DNA of 64,000 nucleotides from Pseudomonas viridiflava (GCF_003702045.1 NZ_RBTP01000002.1:30264-94263), one strand, 5' to 3'. Counted from the first letter of the stretch, positions 8,184 to 16,583 are shown. Notes: generated by a model not told the origin, from the sequence alone. Translations and numbers: made by a program.

Positions 8184-11066
8184 ATGGTTAAAGAACTCAC
8201 TCCTCCTTGGTGGGCCCGATGGCTCCCGTCAGCTGCTCGCAAACTTGTTATCTCTGGCACGGGTGTCGAAATCCACACCCGCGAAGGTATCCAGAGCTTC
8301 GACTGGACGGCAATCAGTCAGCATCCTAAAAGATCGCCGATCTGGTTCCTGCACATGGCATACATCAATACGCCACGTGGCTCCTGGCGCCTTTATTTTC
8401 GCACCCAACCACAACAAGATGCCGCGTGGAACGAGCTCGTCCGGGCTTGGTATATTCCCCGCATCATCGAGACCCAGCGCCGACTTAAGTCGTTCGATGA
8501 TGGCCTGCAGGATTCTCGATACCTGCGAACATCCGTGTGGGAGCCCTACCGTCAGCAAGTATTGTCCTGGGCTACCACCAGACCTCCTGTCCCACCTGAA
8601 GGCATTCTCAGGCAGGATCATCGAAACCTGCTGATTAGGATGTTGGAACTTACCAAGAACCCCGATGGCTGGTTGAAAGAATCGCGCGACTCCTACGTCG
8701 CCCAAGCCCTGATTGACTATCACGATCTGTTTGAAACCGTAGAAAGCGACCCGTTGACGCCTGAACAACGCAAAGCATGTGTGATTGACGAAGATAATAA
8801 TCTGATCCTAGCCGGTGCCGGCACAGGCAAGACCAGCACGGTCATTGGTCGAGTCGCATTTCTGGTGGCCAGTGAACAAGCCAAACCAGAAGAGATCTTG
8901 CTTCTTGCATACGGCCAAAAAGCGGCCCTGGAGCTACGGGAACGTCTGGAAAGCAAACTCGGGATCAAAGGGGTAACAGCTGAAACCTTCCATCGGCTGG
9001 GTCGGTGCATCGTCAAGGCAGCTGACAAAAAGGCAATCGCGATAAGTGACATGGCAGGGGATGAAGATCTCACAGCGAATTTCGTCGACCAGGTCTTCCA
9101 AGCCAATCAGCAAGAGCCAGAATACAGAGCGTTGCTGCTGAACTATTTTGAACGGTGGCTGCACCCTGCCCGCAACCCGTTTGATTTCAAAACGCTTGGC
9201 GACTACTACCGATTCCTTGAGGACAACCAAATTCGCACCCTCAAAGGCGAAGCAGTCAAAGGGTTCGGCGAATGCGACATCGCAAACTTCCTCTTCAAGA
9301 ACGGGATCGAGTACCGGTACGAGGCCACCTACTCCACCCCATTACAATCACCCGATCGTGCTGCTTATCGCCCTGACTTCTTCCTGCCGGAGCTTGGGAT
9401 CTACGTCGAACACTTCGGTATCGATCGCCAAGGCAATACAGCTCCGTACATTGACCGCCAGAAATACCAGGCCGACATGGCGTGGAAACGCAATGTACAC
9501 GCTCAGGGTGGGACGACTCTCATCGAGACCTTCCACTACGAGAAACAGGAAGGTGCTCTACTTAAGTCGCTAGAACAACGGCTAGTCAAAGCAGGCGTGG
9601 TGCTCAACCCACTACCTCCCGAAGCCGTGCTTGAGACCCTACGAGAGTTTGGAGCGATCTCGGATTTTTCAAAGATCTTGGCGCAGATGCTCGGACTGGT
9701 GCGAGCTGCGAATTTGTCTGCCCAGCAGCAGGCGGATTTGATAGCCCGATCCGCTAATCCCGGCCAGGTCAGCGCTGCCCTGACACTCCTGGCTCCTATC
9801 AAGAGCGCGTACGTGGAAGCGCTTCGAGGCAAAGGAGAAATGGACTTCGATGACATGATCAACATGGCCAACGAATATGTCCTGAACGACCGTTTCGAGA
9901 GCCCTTGGAAATTCATCGTCGTCGACGAATTCCAAGACATTGCAAAGTCCCGCGCCGAACTCGTTCAAGCCTTGCGCAAGAGCCGGGGAGATGCCTCACT
10001 GTTCTGCGTCGGCGATGACTGGCAGTCCATATTCAGATTCACTGGAAGCGATATCAGCTTCACCGCCGACTTCGAGAAAATCTTCGGCGCAACCCAGTTC
10101 AGCAAGCTCAACAAGACCTTCCGCTTCAACAGCAAAATCGGTGAAGTGGCGAGTCGGTTCATCATGCAGAACAGCCGCCAGATCACCAAGGACATCCAGT
10201 CCCATACCATCGTAGCCTCACCTACGGTGTCGATAGTGAGAGCCTCCCTGGCTGGCGATGCTGCCATCGACCAAGTCCTGGATCGAACTGCGGCGCGCAT
10301 CAGCGCAATTGCGAAGCCAGGCTCTACCGTCTACTTGCTGGCGAGGTTCAAATTCCATCTACCTGACCTTGACGCCATCCGTGCGCGTTACTCGAACTTG
10401 GTCTTCAAACAGGATTCAATCCACAGCTCCAAAGGCAAGGAAGCGGACTACGTTATCATTCTGGGCCTAGGCAAAGGGAAGTACGGGCTGCCGTCCGAGA
10501 TTGTTACGCATCCGCTAATCGAGGCCCTGCAGCCTAAAGCTGAAGCCTTCCCTCACGCCGAAGAGAGGCGTTTGTTCTACGTCGCTCTGACCCGCGCCAA
10601 GCACAGGGTCTACTTAATCTGCGACATGATGCGATCCTCACCCTTCGTACGTGAGCTGATAGACGGCAAATATCCGCTAGATCTGGAAGAGCTGGCAGCG
10701 AGCCCTGAACAGGTTAACGCGATCGCAACCAACTGCCCCGCGTGCAAAGAGGGGTTCCTGGTTAACCGGGTTAACGGGACTACTGGGCAACCCTTCATTG
10801 GCTGTTCGAACTTTCTACCGTGCAGGCACATCGAAGACGGGTGCGACGAGTGTAATGCACCGATGACTGTCTCAGGACGCTACCGGGTCTGCGTCTCACC
10901 TAAATGCAATGGCTGGCTCGCCGTGTGCCCTGCCAGCGGGGGTCATATGGTATTTCGAAAAAAATTCAACACCTGGGGCTGCTCACACTACCGTGTTGGG
11001 GGCCTCAGCTCATGCGGGCATATGGAAAAACACATTGCTCCCCCACCACCAAAACCAAGTAATTAA
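8184..11066 (+). CDS. Helicase IV (HelD)-like UvrD/Rep helicase with embedded nuclease-like segment and C-terminal zinc ribbons
   Basis: A 960-residue superfamily 1 helicase resembling E. coli helicase IV. It has a HelD-type N-terminal domain (residues 1-180), Walker A LAGAGTGKTS (about 210), motif II VVDEFQD (about 580), motif III GDDWQSIFRF (about 610), motif V HSSKGKEADYVI (about 745) and motif VI EERRLFYVALTRAKHR (about 793). Residues about 370-450 form an insertion (YRPDFFLPELGIYVEHFG, then a conserved K and W region) with the D-(x)n-E pattern of PD-(D/E)XK nucleases. The tail (about 850-935) has four-cysteine zinc-ribbon units like those of topoisomerase I. It likely unwinds and cuts DNA. 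It lies in the accessory region and is distinct from a chromosomal helD. Confidence 0.88.
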   Translation: MVKELTPPWWARWLPSAARKLVISGTGVEIHTREGIQSFDWTAISQHPKRSPIWFLHMAYINTPRGSWRLYFRTQPQQDAAWNELVRAWYIPRIIETQRRLKSFDDGLQDSRYLRTSVWEPYRQQVLSWATTRPPVPPEGILRQDHRNLLIRMLELTKNPDGWLKESRDSYVAQALIDYHDLFETVESDPLTPEQRKACVIDEDNNLILAGAGTGKTSTVIGRVAFLVASEQAKPEEILLLAYGQKAALELRERLESKLGIKGVTAETFHRLGRCIVKAADKKAIAISDMAGDEDLTANFVDQVFQANQQEPEYRALLLNYFERWLHPARNPFDFKTLGDYYRFLEDNQIRTLKGEAVKGFGECDIANFLFKNGIEYRYEATYSTPLQSPDRAAYRPDFFLPELGIYVEHFGIDRQGNTAPYIDRQKYQADMAWKRNVHAQGGTTLIETFHYEKQEGALLKSLEQRLVKAGVVLNPLPPEAVLETLREFGAISDFSKILAQMLGLVRAANLSAQQQADLIARSANPGQVSAALTLLAPIKSAYVEALRGKGEMDFDDMINMANEYVLNDRFESPWKFIVVDEFQDIAKSRAELVQALRKSRGDASLFCVGDDWQSIFRFTGSDISFTADFEKIFGATQFSKLNKTFRFNSKIGEVASRFIMQNSRQITKDIQSHTIVASPTVSIVRASLAGDAAIDQVLDRTAARISAIAKPGSTVYLLARFKFHLPDLDAIRARYSNLVFKQDSIHSSKGKEADYVIILGLGKGKYGLPSEIVTHPLIEALQPKAEAFPHAEERRLFYVALTRAKHRVYLICDMMRSSPFVRELIDGKYPLDLEELAASPEQVNAIATNCPACKEGFLVNRVNGTTGQPFIGCSNFLPCRHIEDGCDECNAPMTVSGRYRVCVSPKCNGWLAVCPASGGHMVFRKKFNTWGCSHYRVGGLSSCGHMEKHIAPPPPKPSN

Positions 11067-11304
11067 CCAATACGATTCATGCATCTTCCATGGGGTCATG
11101 GGTAACGCGAATGGGGTTACAGAGCCAAACAAAGCGATTCGCGTTTATTCCTGTTTCAGCGTGTCATTTAATTTGGAAACCTCAGAAAATGGGGAGCGGC
11201 TCATCTTGGGCCAGTTGGGCCTAAGCGGGTTCATAGATTAAGTATTACGCAGAGACACGGGCGACCCTAAAATCTGCATGCTCATAACCGCATATTTTGA
11301 AGCT
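11067..11304. other. Convergent intergenic region
   Basis: The helicase gene and the CoiA-like gene converge across about 240 bases. No gene or clear terminator is visible. Confidence 0.35.
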
Positions 11305-12036
11305 TCAATCAGCGCGTTTCACAGCCCATTGCATGCCGTTCCAATGAAGGTCATCGTTGTAGATGTGAGCGAGTAACTCGAAATGGCTTAGCTGCAGTCC
11401 TGGTGTTATCACATTGGGATCTTGCTCGGGTACTAGCATGCCAAAATAGAACATGGGCCAGTTATTGATCATGTGGCCTTGTGGAGGGAGTTTTCTATCG
11501 AACTCCTCCTTCCAGCGCTTCGTCATAATTGACTTGCCCAAGGTTCGCCCAACCTCATGGCGTACCAGCCAATAGCATTCGACCCCCGACCTGGCATAGC
11601 GTTCTTGCCGGCGGACGAAGTCCCTAAGGTGCTGATATGAACGCTGGAGTTCGATCGCAACCTTGCGCTCACCCATCTCCACGTACACGTCGGCCCGCCA
11701 TCGATCCTTCCCTGCCCCACCTGATACCTCACTGCGGGGGTTGAGCCCGAATAGCTTGAGTGCTCCGAACACCAAGTCTTTGGCTTCTATGTGCCAGACC
11801 GTCTCCGGCGCCGTAGCGCATTCGTCCGAGTAATGCGCAAAAAACTGAACGCCGTTCATGCTGGTCTTCAGCACCGCGCGCGAAGCGCAGCAGGGCATCT
11901 TGAATGCATGAGGGTCTTGGAGTGACTGGGCCTTGAGGGCGTCCCAATGCTCACGAGTGTATCGGCCAGCATAGACGGGTTGTTCGTCCCTAGTGAAGGC
12001 TTCAGGCATTACGCTCATTGGGTCACCGAAAGTCAT
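11305..12036 (-). CDS. CoiA-like protein, predicted PD-(D/E)XK nuclease
   Basis: 243 residues. The N-terminal part has a possible cysteine pair (MPCCASR) and HFAH-like (FFAHYSDEC) and HIEAKDLV segments. A core then reads RADVYVEMGERKVAIELQRS, with Asp, Glu and Gln spaced as in the CoiA branch of restriction-endonuclease-like folds. CoiA is a competence protein in Gram-positive bacteria, but CoiA-like proteins in proteobacterial accessory regions are generally uncharacterised, and no competence gene is nearby. A DNA-acting, possibly defensive role is inferred. The start could also be one of the internal Met codons at residue 7 or 10. Confidence 0.72.
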   Translation of the reverse strand: MTFGDPMSVMPEAFTRDEQPVYAGRYTREHWDALKAQSLQDPHAFKMPCCASRAVLKTSMNGVQFFAHYSDECATAPETVWHIEAKDLVFGALKLFGLNPRSEVSGGAGKDRWRADVYVEMGERKVAIELQRSYQHLRDFVRRQERYARSGVECYWLVRHEVGRTLGKSIMTKRWKEEFDRKLPPQGHMINNWPMFYFGMLVPEQDPNVITPGLQLSHFELLAHIYNDDLHWNGMQWAVKRAD

Positions 12037-12102
12037 GTCTGGAAAGTGCAGTGCGAAGTCAGGGTAGAACTCAACTCATGATGCCCGAGGGACGGCGTAA
12101 AA

Positions 12103-12499
12103 CTAAGATGGCGCTTTAGGTTTGTTGAGCTTTTCAATGATCAGGTCGAGAAAATCGCGTTCATCGCCATAGTCGGACGCATTAGGGTCGTAGATTGCAG
12201 AGCGTCTTGTGTCTTCCTCCCACTCGCCATACCAGCGTCGGGCTCGCCAACGTAGACCGGTGGACGACCAGGAAATTGGTCACCGGTGATGTCGATGATC
12301 AGTCCATCAAGCTCAAGCCAGGCGTGTGAAGCATCGTCTTTCGTCGAGCAGACATAGTGAAAGTCCCCAATGCCCAGTTCAAATAATTACCCATAAGCTC
12401 CGAGACGATTTCGCAGCACCCGCGTGGGAAGCCTAGGATATTAGAGGGAACACTCTTATCGACCACCACCTGTTCAACAGCTACCCTGAAACGGCTCAC
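12103..12499 (-). pseudogene. Hypothetical gene inactivated by two frameshifts
   Basis: Three frames must be joined to read one natural protein of about 130 residues. It begins at ATG 12499 (MSRFRVAVEQVVVD, then FPRGCCEIVSELMGNYL). It continues in a second frame from about 12383 (ELGIGDFHYVCSTKDD, HAWLELDGLIIDITGDQFPG, PVYVG). It finishes in a third frame from about 12240 (RWYGEWEEDTRRS, then DFLDLIIEKLNKPKAPS) at a TAG at 12103. The middle part, with conserved Cys, His and Asp (CCEIV, SHAWLE, IIDITGDQF), is reminiscent of transglutaminase-like or NlpC-like folds, but I cannot name the family. Two separate shifts argue for decay rather than a single sequencing error. Confidence 0.6.
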
Positions 12500-12595
12500 C
12501 AGTGCTTTTCTAGGGGAAAATCTGCCGAGTCACGACGATCTATCTAAGTAGAGGTACCCATTTAGATAGATGGAAATTAACCCACATGAATCGAG

Positions 12596-13408
12596 CTACG
12601 GCGAAAGCTTAGGCGTGCGCTGCCATTGAGGGTTAATCACTAACAGCTCAGAGTCGAGGACTGTCCGGGATATCAGCGACAGGGTCACAAGCGAAGGCCG
12701 GGCTCGGATCACCTTGCTGAGTTCCTCGGTATCAATCTCTGACGGTCGAGAACCGCTGTCTTGACTACGACGTGACTTGGCTACCTTCACAGCCTCGACA
12801 ATCTGATCGCCCAACTTGATTACCCCACCGGCTTCCAGCGATTGCGGCTTAGGCTTGTTCAACTGGCCTTGAAGGAATCGGCTCAGGGTTTGGAACTTTG
12901 CCGGAACGGGATCTTCAGAGCAGCGATGAACCAAGCCTGCTCTGTTGAATACCATATAGTGATCCTTCTCATCCGGAAGCGGCCCAATGTCGGAGGGGAG
13001 AAAGGCGGCAGAGTTATCCAGGACTCCGTCATGCAGGAAATAGCTGTTCAGCTCTGCAGACTCATCGAACATAGGGGCTGTGTAGACCACGAGGTTTCCT
13101 TTGCTTTCTAGATCAAGAAGCAGGTTGTGCTGATCCGAGCGCTGGAGCGAATGCAGATGCCACCGGTAGTAAGGCCCACCCATCAGGTCGTATTCTTTGC
13201 AATTGCTTCGCACCATGCGATGGCTCAGCTTGAACTGCAAGAAAACCGGGCTGCCCCCAACGATCTTGACGTCATACCCTCCGCCTGCCTGACCTTCAGC
13301 ATACAGCGTGGGAAACTGGGGGGCAGCCGCGATAGACGTCCCCAGCAACTTCACCACTTCGTTTGTCACCGCGTAGCCGTACGAGAACTCAGAAATACTG
13401 GGCGTCAT
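12596..13408 (-). CDS. Hypothetical protein, possible restriction-endonuclease-like fold
   Basis: 270 residues starting at ATG 13408 behind an AAGGAT site. I do not recognise the family. An N-terminal segment (GGGYDVKIVGGSPVFLQFKLS) has Asp, then a hydrophobic strand with Q-x-K, which is the spacing of a PD-(D/E)XK nuclease core. This is suggestive only. The remainder is mixed, with a Lys/Arg/Ser-rich linker at about 210-225. It is a single gene without tight coupling to neighbours, inside the accessory region. It could be a phage-defence or phage-derived protein. Confidence 0.6.
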   Translation of the reverse strand: MTPSISEFSYGYAVTNEVVKLLGTSIAAAPQFPTLYAEGQAGGGYDVKIVGGSPVFLQFKLSHRMVRSNCKEYDLMGGPYYRWHLHSLQRSDQHNLLLDLESKGNLVVYTAPMFDESAELNSYFLHDGVLDNSAAFLPSDIGPLPDEKDHYMVFNRAGLVHRCSEDPVPAKFQTLSRFLQGQLNKPKPQSLEAGGVIKLGDQIVEAVKVAKSRRSQDSGSRPSEIDTEELSKVIRARPSLVTLSLISRTVLDSELLVINPQWQRTPKLSP

Positions 13409-13743
13409 TGATGATCCTTATCGTGAGTTGGACAGTCCGGTTTGCATCTTGCATCTAGGAGAACGCGCGTAGATCTAAACTGGGGTACTGCGCGGACATT
13501 TCGAATCGAACCACAACTCGAATCGTTATGCGAGCGAAGTCAGTCCATTTCCCGGGACACGAGCACCATGGCGCTGGAGCGGTGATCAATGCCAAGCGGA
13601 GCGCGGAGGCGTAAGGATAGACGCCCGTAGGGCCCTGTCCAGAAAGGAAACGCCCATTTTCTGGAAGCTTTCAATGCCTGTTGGCTAAAGACCTATCGCA
13701 TATGAAGATGAATTCAGTCACACAACTCAATGGTGGCGTTTGA
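13409..13743. other. Intergenic stretch, nothing recognised
   Basis: About 335 bases without a supportable gene. The composition is mixed, with GC-rich patches around 13,590-13,640. I found no tRNA, terminator or repeat that I can defend. Confidence 0.4.
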
Positions 13744-14160
13744 TTACAAGGTTATCAAAACATAAGGATCTTTCCCCCACCCCTCCTTGCAGAAATCCAA
13801 ATTTGGCCAGTAGTTTTGATAACGGTTGTAATCGACGACAGTGCTTGACGCTCGCGCTTGTTCGCTCACCGCATACCACGAGAAACGCATCCGCTCTTCC
13901 CAGCTTTCAGCATGAAGCAGCACCCGAATCTCATCTTCTTGAAAGCCCTTACGGCGCATAGCGCTCTGAAAATACTCCACGGCCGGTTTCACAAAATCCG
14001 GGCTGGTGCGTATGGCACTACTCAACCGCATATAGATGAGTCCGATATCCTGATAGTCGCTAAAATGGCAACTCTCTTCTTTCTTGAGCTCATGCCGAAA
14101 GCGAAGGGCCTTATCGGAATCCATATCAACATACATGGTGAAATTAGCGTAATCGGACAT
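13744..14160 (-). CDS. Hypothetical protein
   Basis: 138 residues. The ATG at 14160 is preceded by AAGAG about eight bases upstream, so I prefer it to the TTG two codons earlier. The protein is soluble, acidic to neutral and rich in aromatic residues (YVDMDSDKALRF, then NRYQNYWPNLDFC). It carries no signal peptide or membrane segment and I do not recognise a family. It is AT-richer than the core genes. The role is unknown. Confidence 0.6.
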   Translation of the reverse strand: MSDYANFTMYVDMDSDKALRFRHELKKEESCHFSDYQDIGLIYMRLSSAIRTSPDFVKPAVEYFQSAMRRKGFQEDEIRVLLHAESWEERMRFSWYAVSEQARASSTVVDYNRYQNYWPNLDFCKEGWGKDPYVLITL

Positions 14161-14567
14161 TTTCAATGCTCTTCTTGTTTTTATTGATTATGTGGATGGA
14201 GCAAGAGAGTGAGCAACCCTTCGCTCACCAAGTTAGATATCTACATACCAATGGGACGCGAATGCTGGGGGGCACACGAAGCGTTCGTCGCTAACGTGAA
14301 AAGCTTGAAAACTCCACGTAAATGGCCCCCAAGGCATGTTCAGTTATCAGATTTGGTCAATTGAAGCTTAGCATGAGGACAGCCATCAGAATCTGCGTAA
14401 CTAAATCGCTTGCCACTTATGCGGTAGCAAATTATCGATCTCACGCGCCTGCCGACGCAGAAAGCGAGTGAAATTGAGGAACTACTTCCGCATAAGTGGC
14501 ATACGGTGTAGTAACGGACGGGGTGATACCCTGAGGCAAAACGTCGAGAGTCTGAAAAGGAGCACCT
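14161..14567. other. Intergenic stretch containing a long inverted repeat
   Basis: About 400 bases without a gene. It contains a perfect 14-bp inverted repeat with a 63-base spacer (14411-14501), listed separately, and the Shine-Dalgarno of the following acetyltransferase (aaaggag, about 14556-14562). Confidence 0.5.
14411..14501. repeat. 14-bp perfect inverted repeat with 63-bp spacer
   Basis: The left arm tgccacttatgcgg (14411-14424) is the exact reverse complement of ccgcataagtggca (14488-14501). A further TAG/CTA match extends the arms with a small offset. The spacing is long for a terminator and there is no T-tract. It may be a recombinase-binding or transposon-end remnant, or an RNA stem. 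Confidence 0.7.
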
Positions 14568-15086
14568 ATGATTCGGAAAGCATTACCATCGGACGCGAAA
14601 GCTATTGCGCAAGTCCATATCAGCAGTTGGCAAGACGCATATCGTGACTTGATGCCTGCTGAATATTTGCTGTCATTGGGCGCTTCGCTGCCACAGCGGG
14701 AATCCTATTGGATTCGCTCGATTGAGTCGGGTGAATCGAACGTATTCGTCGCTGAGCTGAACAACGAGCTGGTCGGCTGGATATCTGTCGGGGTATGCCG
14801 AGATGAGGATATAGCCGCAGAAAATTTAGCTGAGGTCATGGCTCTCTACGTTCTTGCTGAACACTGGAAAACTGGAGTCGGCTTTGCTTTGTGGCAGGCC
14901 GGGTTGCAGCATTTAATAAAGCAAGGTTATCAGCGTTTAACCCTTTGGGTCTTGACCAAAAATGAGCGAGCTATCCGATTTTATCGCAGCGTAGGATGTA
15001 TTGAAGAAACGGGGAGTGAGCGCAATCTCGAAAGGGGGGGCGCAGCACTTGTAGAGGCGAGGTATCGACTGCCCCTGATCCTCTGA
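14568..15086 (+). CDS. GNAT-family N-acetyltransferase
   Basis: 172 residues with GNAT architecture: an N-terminal strand and helix (IRKALPSDAKAIAQVHISSW), a central strand pair (VFVAELNNELVGWISV), a motif-A-like acetyl-CoA region (LYVLAEHWKTGVGFALWQAG) and a C-terminal LWVLTKNERAIRFYRSVGC segment typical of the family. The substrate is unknown; family members acetylate small molecules, peptides or antibiotics. A good Shine-Dalgarno (AAAGGAG) supports the ATG at 14568. It is the last apparently intact gene before the element boundary. Confidence 0.85.
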   Translation: MIRKALPSDAKAIAQVHISSWQDAYRDLMPAEYLLSLGASLPQRESYWIRSIESGESNVFVAELNNELVGWISVGVCRDEDIAAENLAEVMALYVLAEHWKTGVGFALWQAGLQHLIKQGYQRLTLWVLTKNERAIRFYRSVGCIEETGSERNLERGGAALVEARYRLPLIL

Positions 15087-15202
15087 GGTCGCGCAGGTGG
15101 GATTCCCGGACGGACACCTTTGATTGGATGCTCAGCAGCTCTGAACGGCATTTGGATGCAAAAGAATGGAGGCGCCGATGAGGCTTACTTGGAAACTGCT
15201 GA
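15087..15202 (+). other. Short decayed coding remnants
   Basis: A short frame ending at 15181 reads like the tail of a real protein (RTDTFDWMLSS, then DAKEWRRR). A second frame begins with an ATG overlapping its stop (ATGA, 15178-15181; MRLTWKLLSEHQPIEARN) but soon fails. The four-base overlap looks like two formerly coupled genes now reduced to fragments. Confidence 0.3.
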
Positions 15203-15547
15203 GTGAACATCAGCCAATTGAGGCTCGGAACCTCAACCATTCCACTTCTGAAAAATGGTGGCCAAATCGAACCAGTAAAATTGGTTCACCACGTGCAGAC
15301 CCAGTTTGAAGACATCCTGTTTTCGGCCAAGAAAGCCGCCGAGGAAGCGATGCCAGAGCGAGAGGTATCTCCCATCGCAGACTACAAGTTCCTTCAGCAA
15401 GCAGAGCTATCGATCTCACGCTACGAGGACTCCGTCGGCATCCAGGCTGCAGATATTCTTACCGGGTTTTTCGTGCGCTACCCCCAAGACCGAATTGTAT
15501 ACAATGTGGAACCGGCCACTCTCTGCTTTTCTGCGACAGGCTCGTAA
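15203..15547 (+). pseudogene. C-terminal remnant of a DUF3800-type protein
   Basis: About 100 residues match the C-terminal half of DUF3800 proteins: VKLVHHVQTQFEDILFSAKK, and then SISRYEDSVGIQAADILTGF with the diagnostic D-S and Q-x-AD pattern of that RNase H-like family. The catalytic N-terminal part is missing and no proper start codon with a ribosome site exists. The final residues probably run past the original end. DUF3800 proteins are common on mobile elements, and this one is a fragment close to the element boundary. Confidence 0.6.
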
Positions 15548-15957
15548 TCAACGCATCCCGCAGAGTCGAGAGACTCATGGAGTGCTCGACTTCTGAATGC
15601 AAAGTCTCCTCTCAACAAAGAACGTCACCCACAGCCAAATACCTCAACGTCTTGATCCGAACCATCGAGTTCTTAACTATTTTTTGGTGTCATTCAAAAG
15701 CATGGTGGCAATATTCCGAACTTCATTTCTGGCCCCCCTGCCCGCGCGGGGTGAAAGTCTCAGTTGAGTTAAGGATCGCGGCGACAAGCCTTTGATCCCC
15801 AAACGTCAGTTTGGAAGATGGCCGACTTGTTAAGAATGCAACCAGCTGCATGCTTTTAAGATAAAGTTACTTGGCTGAAAGCCCCTGTTTTGCTAAGCTC
15901 TATCCGTCGATCAATTGCAAGTGAATTGCCTGAAAATGAAGAGATATAGGGGCTACC

Positions 15958-15991
15958 TTGTATAAGGGTTCGAATCTCTATGCCTCCGCCA
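15958..15991 (+). tRNA. 3' fragment of a serine-type tRNA gene (putative attachment-site scar)
   Basis: The sequence ggttcgaatctctatgcctc (15968-15987) followed by cgcca has the T-loop TTCGAAT, a 3' T-stem (ctcta), a 3' acceptor strand (tgcctcc), a G discriminator and an encoded CCA. The matching 5' acceptor strand (ggaggca), D arm and anticodon are absent upstream. The bases 5' of the T-loop (aaggg) do not pair fully with ctcta. That is what remains when a tRNA-targeting integrase leaves a 3' duplicate at the far end of an element. The acceptor sequence suits a pseudomonad tRNA-Ser. Confidence 0.75.
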
Positions 15992-16004
15992 TATTAAGTA
16001 GCGC

Positions 16005-16028
16005 AAAGCCCTGATTATTCAGGGCTTT
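16005..16028 (+). terminator. Rho-independent-type hairpin after the tRNA fragment
   Basis: A 9-bp stem aaagccctg/cagggcttt around a short loop (attatt), followed by gtcgttt. Probably the original terminator of the tRNA gene, retained on the chromosomal side of the junction. Confidence 0.65.
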
Positions 16029-16189
16029 GTCGTTTCTGGGGTTTGGCGAGAGCGACCCCACGGCGTTCGTTGACGCAGGGACTGGCAGACGCTTTCCTCG
16101 CCACGCAGGCGATACCAGTCCGCTGGCAAACTCACACGAACGCCCTCGAATTCTTTATCATTGCGCATGTTTTACTGGCAGAGCCGATA

Positions 16190-16582
16190 ATGAAATTCGC
16201 CATCTCCCTGTTTTCTGCGGGCCATGCGCCCTCTTCCCGGCGTGCGCTGCTGTTTGCACAGGCTGTGCTGGCGGGCGGGCATGAGATTGTCCGGCTGTTC
16301 TTCTATCAGGATGGCGTACACAGCGCTTCGGCCAACGCCGTGACACCTCAGGACGAGCAGGATCTGCCACGCCAGTGGCGCGAGTTCATCGTCGAGCATC
16401 GGCTCGATGGTGTGGTGTGCATCGCCGCAGCCCTGCGCCGTGGCGTGTTGAATGATGAAGAGGCGCAGCGCTACGAGCGGCCTGCCGCCAATCTGCTGGC
16501 CCCTTGGGATTTGTCCGGGCTGGGGCAGTTGCACGATGCCGTGCAGTCGGCCGATCGACTGATCTGTTTCGGAGGGCCATAA
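16190..16582 (+). CDS. tusD: TusD, sulfur relay subunit for tRNA 2-thiouridine
   Basis: 130 residues, DsrE-like fold (MKFAISLFSAGHAPSSRRAL; then LAGGHEIVRLFFYQDGV). TusBCD accepts persulfide sulfur from TusA and passes it to TusE and then MnmA for s2U34 modification of tRNA. MnmA is encoded further along in this window. The start at 16190 fits the family N-terminus; the frame continues upstream to 16043 but without similarity. Family TusD carries an acceptor Cys in the loop after the third strand; here CIAA at about residue 80 is the candidate. First gene of a tightly packed tusDCBE-ybiB cluster. Confidence 0.92.
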   Translation: MKFAISLFSAGHAPSSRRALLFAQAVLAGGHEIVRLFFYQDGVHSASANAVTPQDEQDLPRQWREFIVEHRLDGVVCIAAALRRGVLNDEEAQRYERPAANLLAPWDLSGLGQLHDAVQSADRLICFGGP

Positions 16583-16583
16583 G

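Larger units (their letters stand above)
15548..16189. other. Intergenic region spanning the element boundary
   Basis: About 640 bases with no intact gene. It holds the tRNA 3' fragment (about 15958-15991), a terminator hairpin (16005-16028) and, to the right, the upstream region of tusD. Frames across 15577-15795 and 16027-16284 have no family character. Confidence 0.5.

Noticed and set aside
1..16000. CRISPR array in the defence region
   Set aside because: I looked for regularly spaced direct repeats and found none in the accessory region or elsewhere.
1..16000. Integrase or transposase gene in the accessory region
   Set aside because: No frame shows tyrosine- or serine-recombinase or transposase motifs; any integrase must be outside the window.
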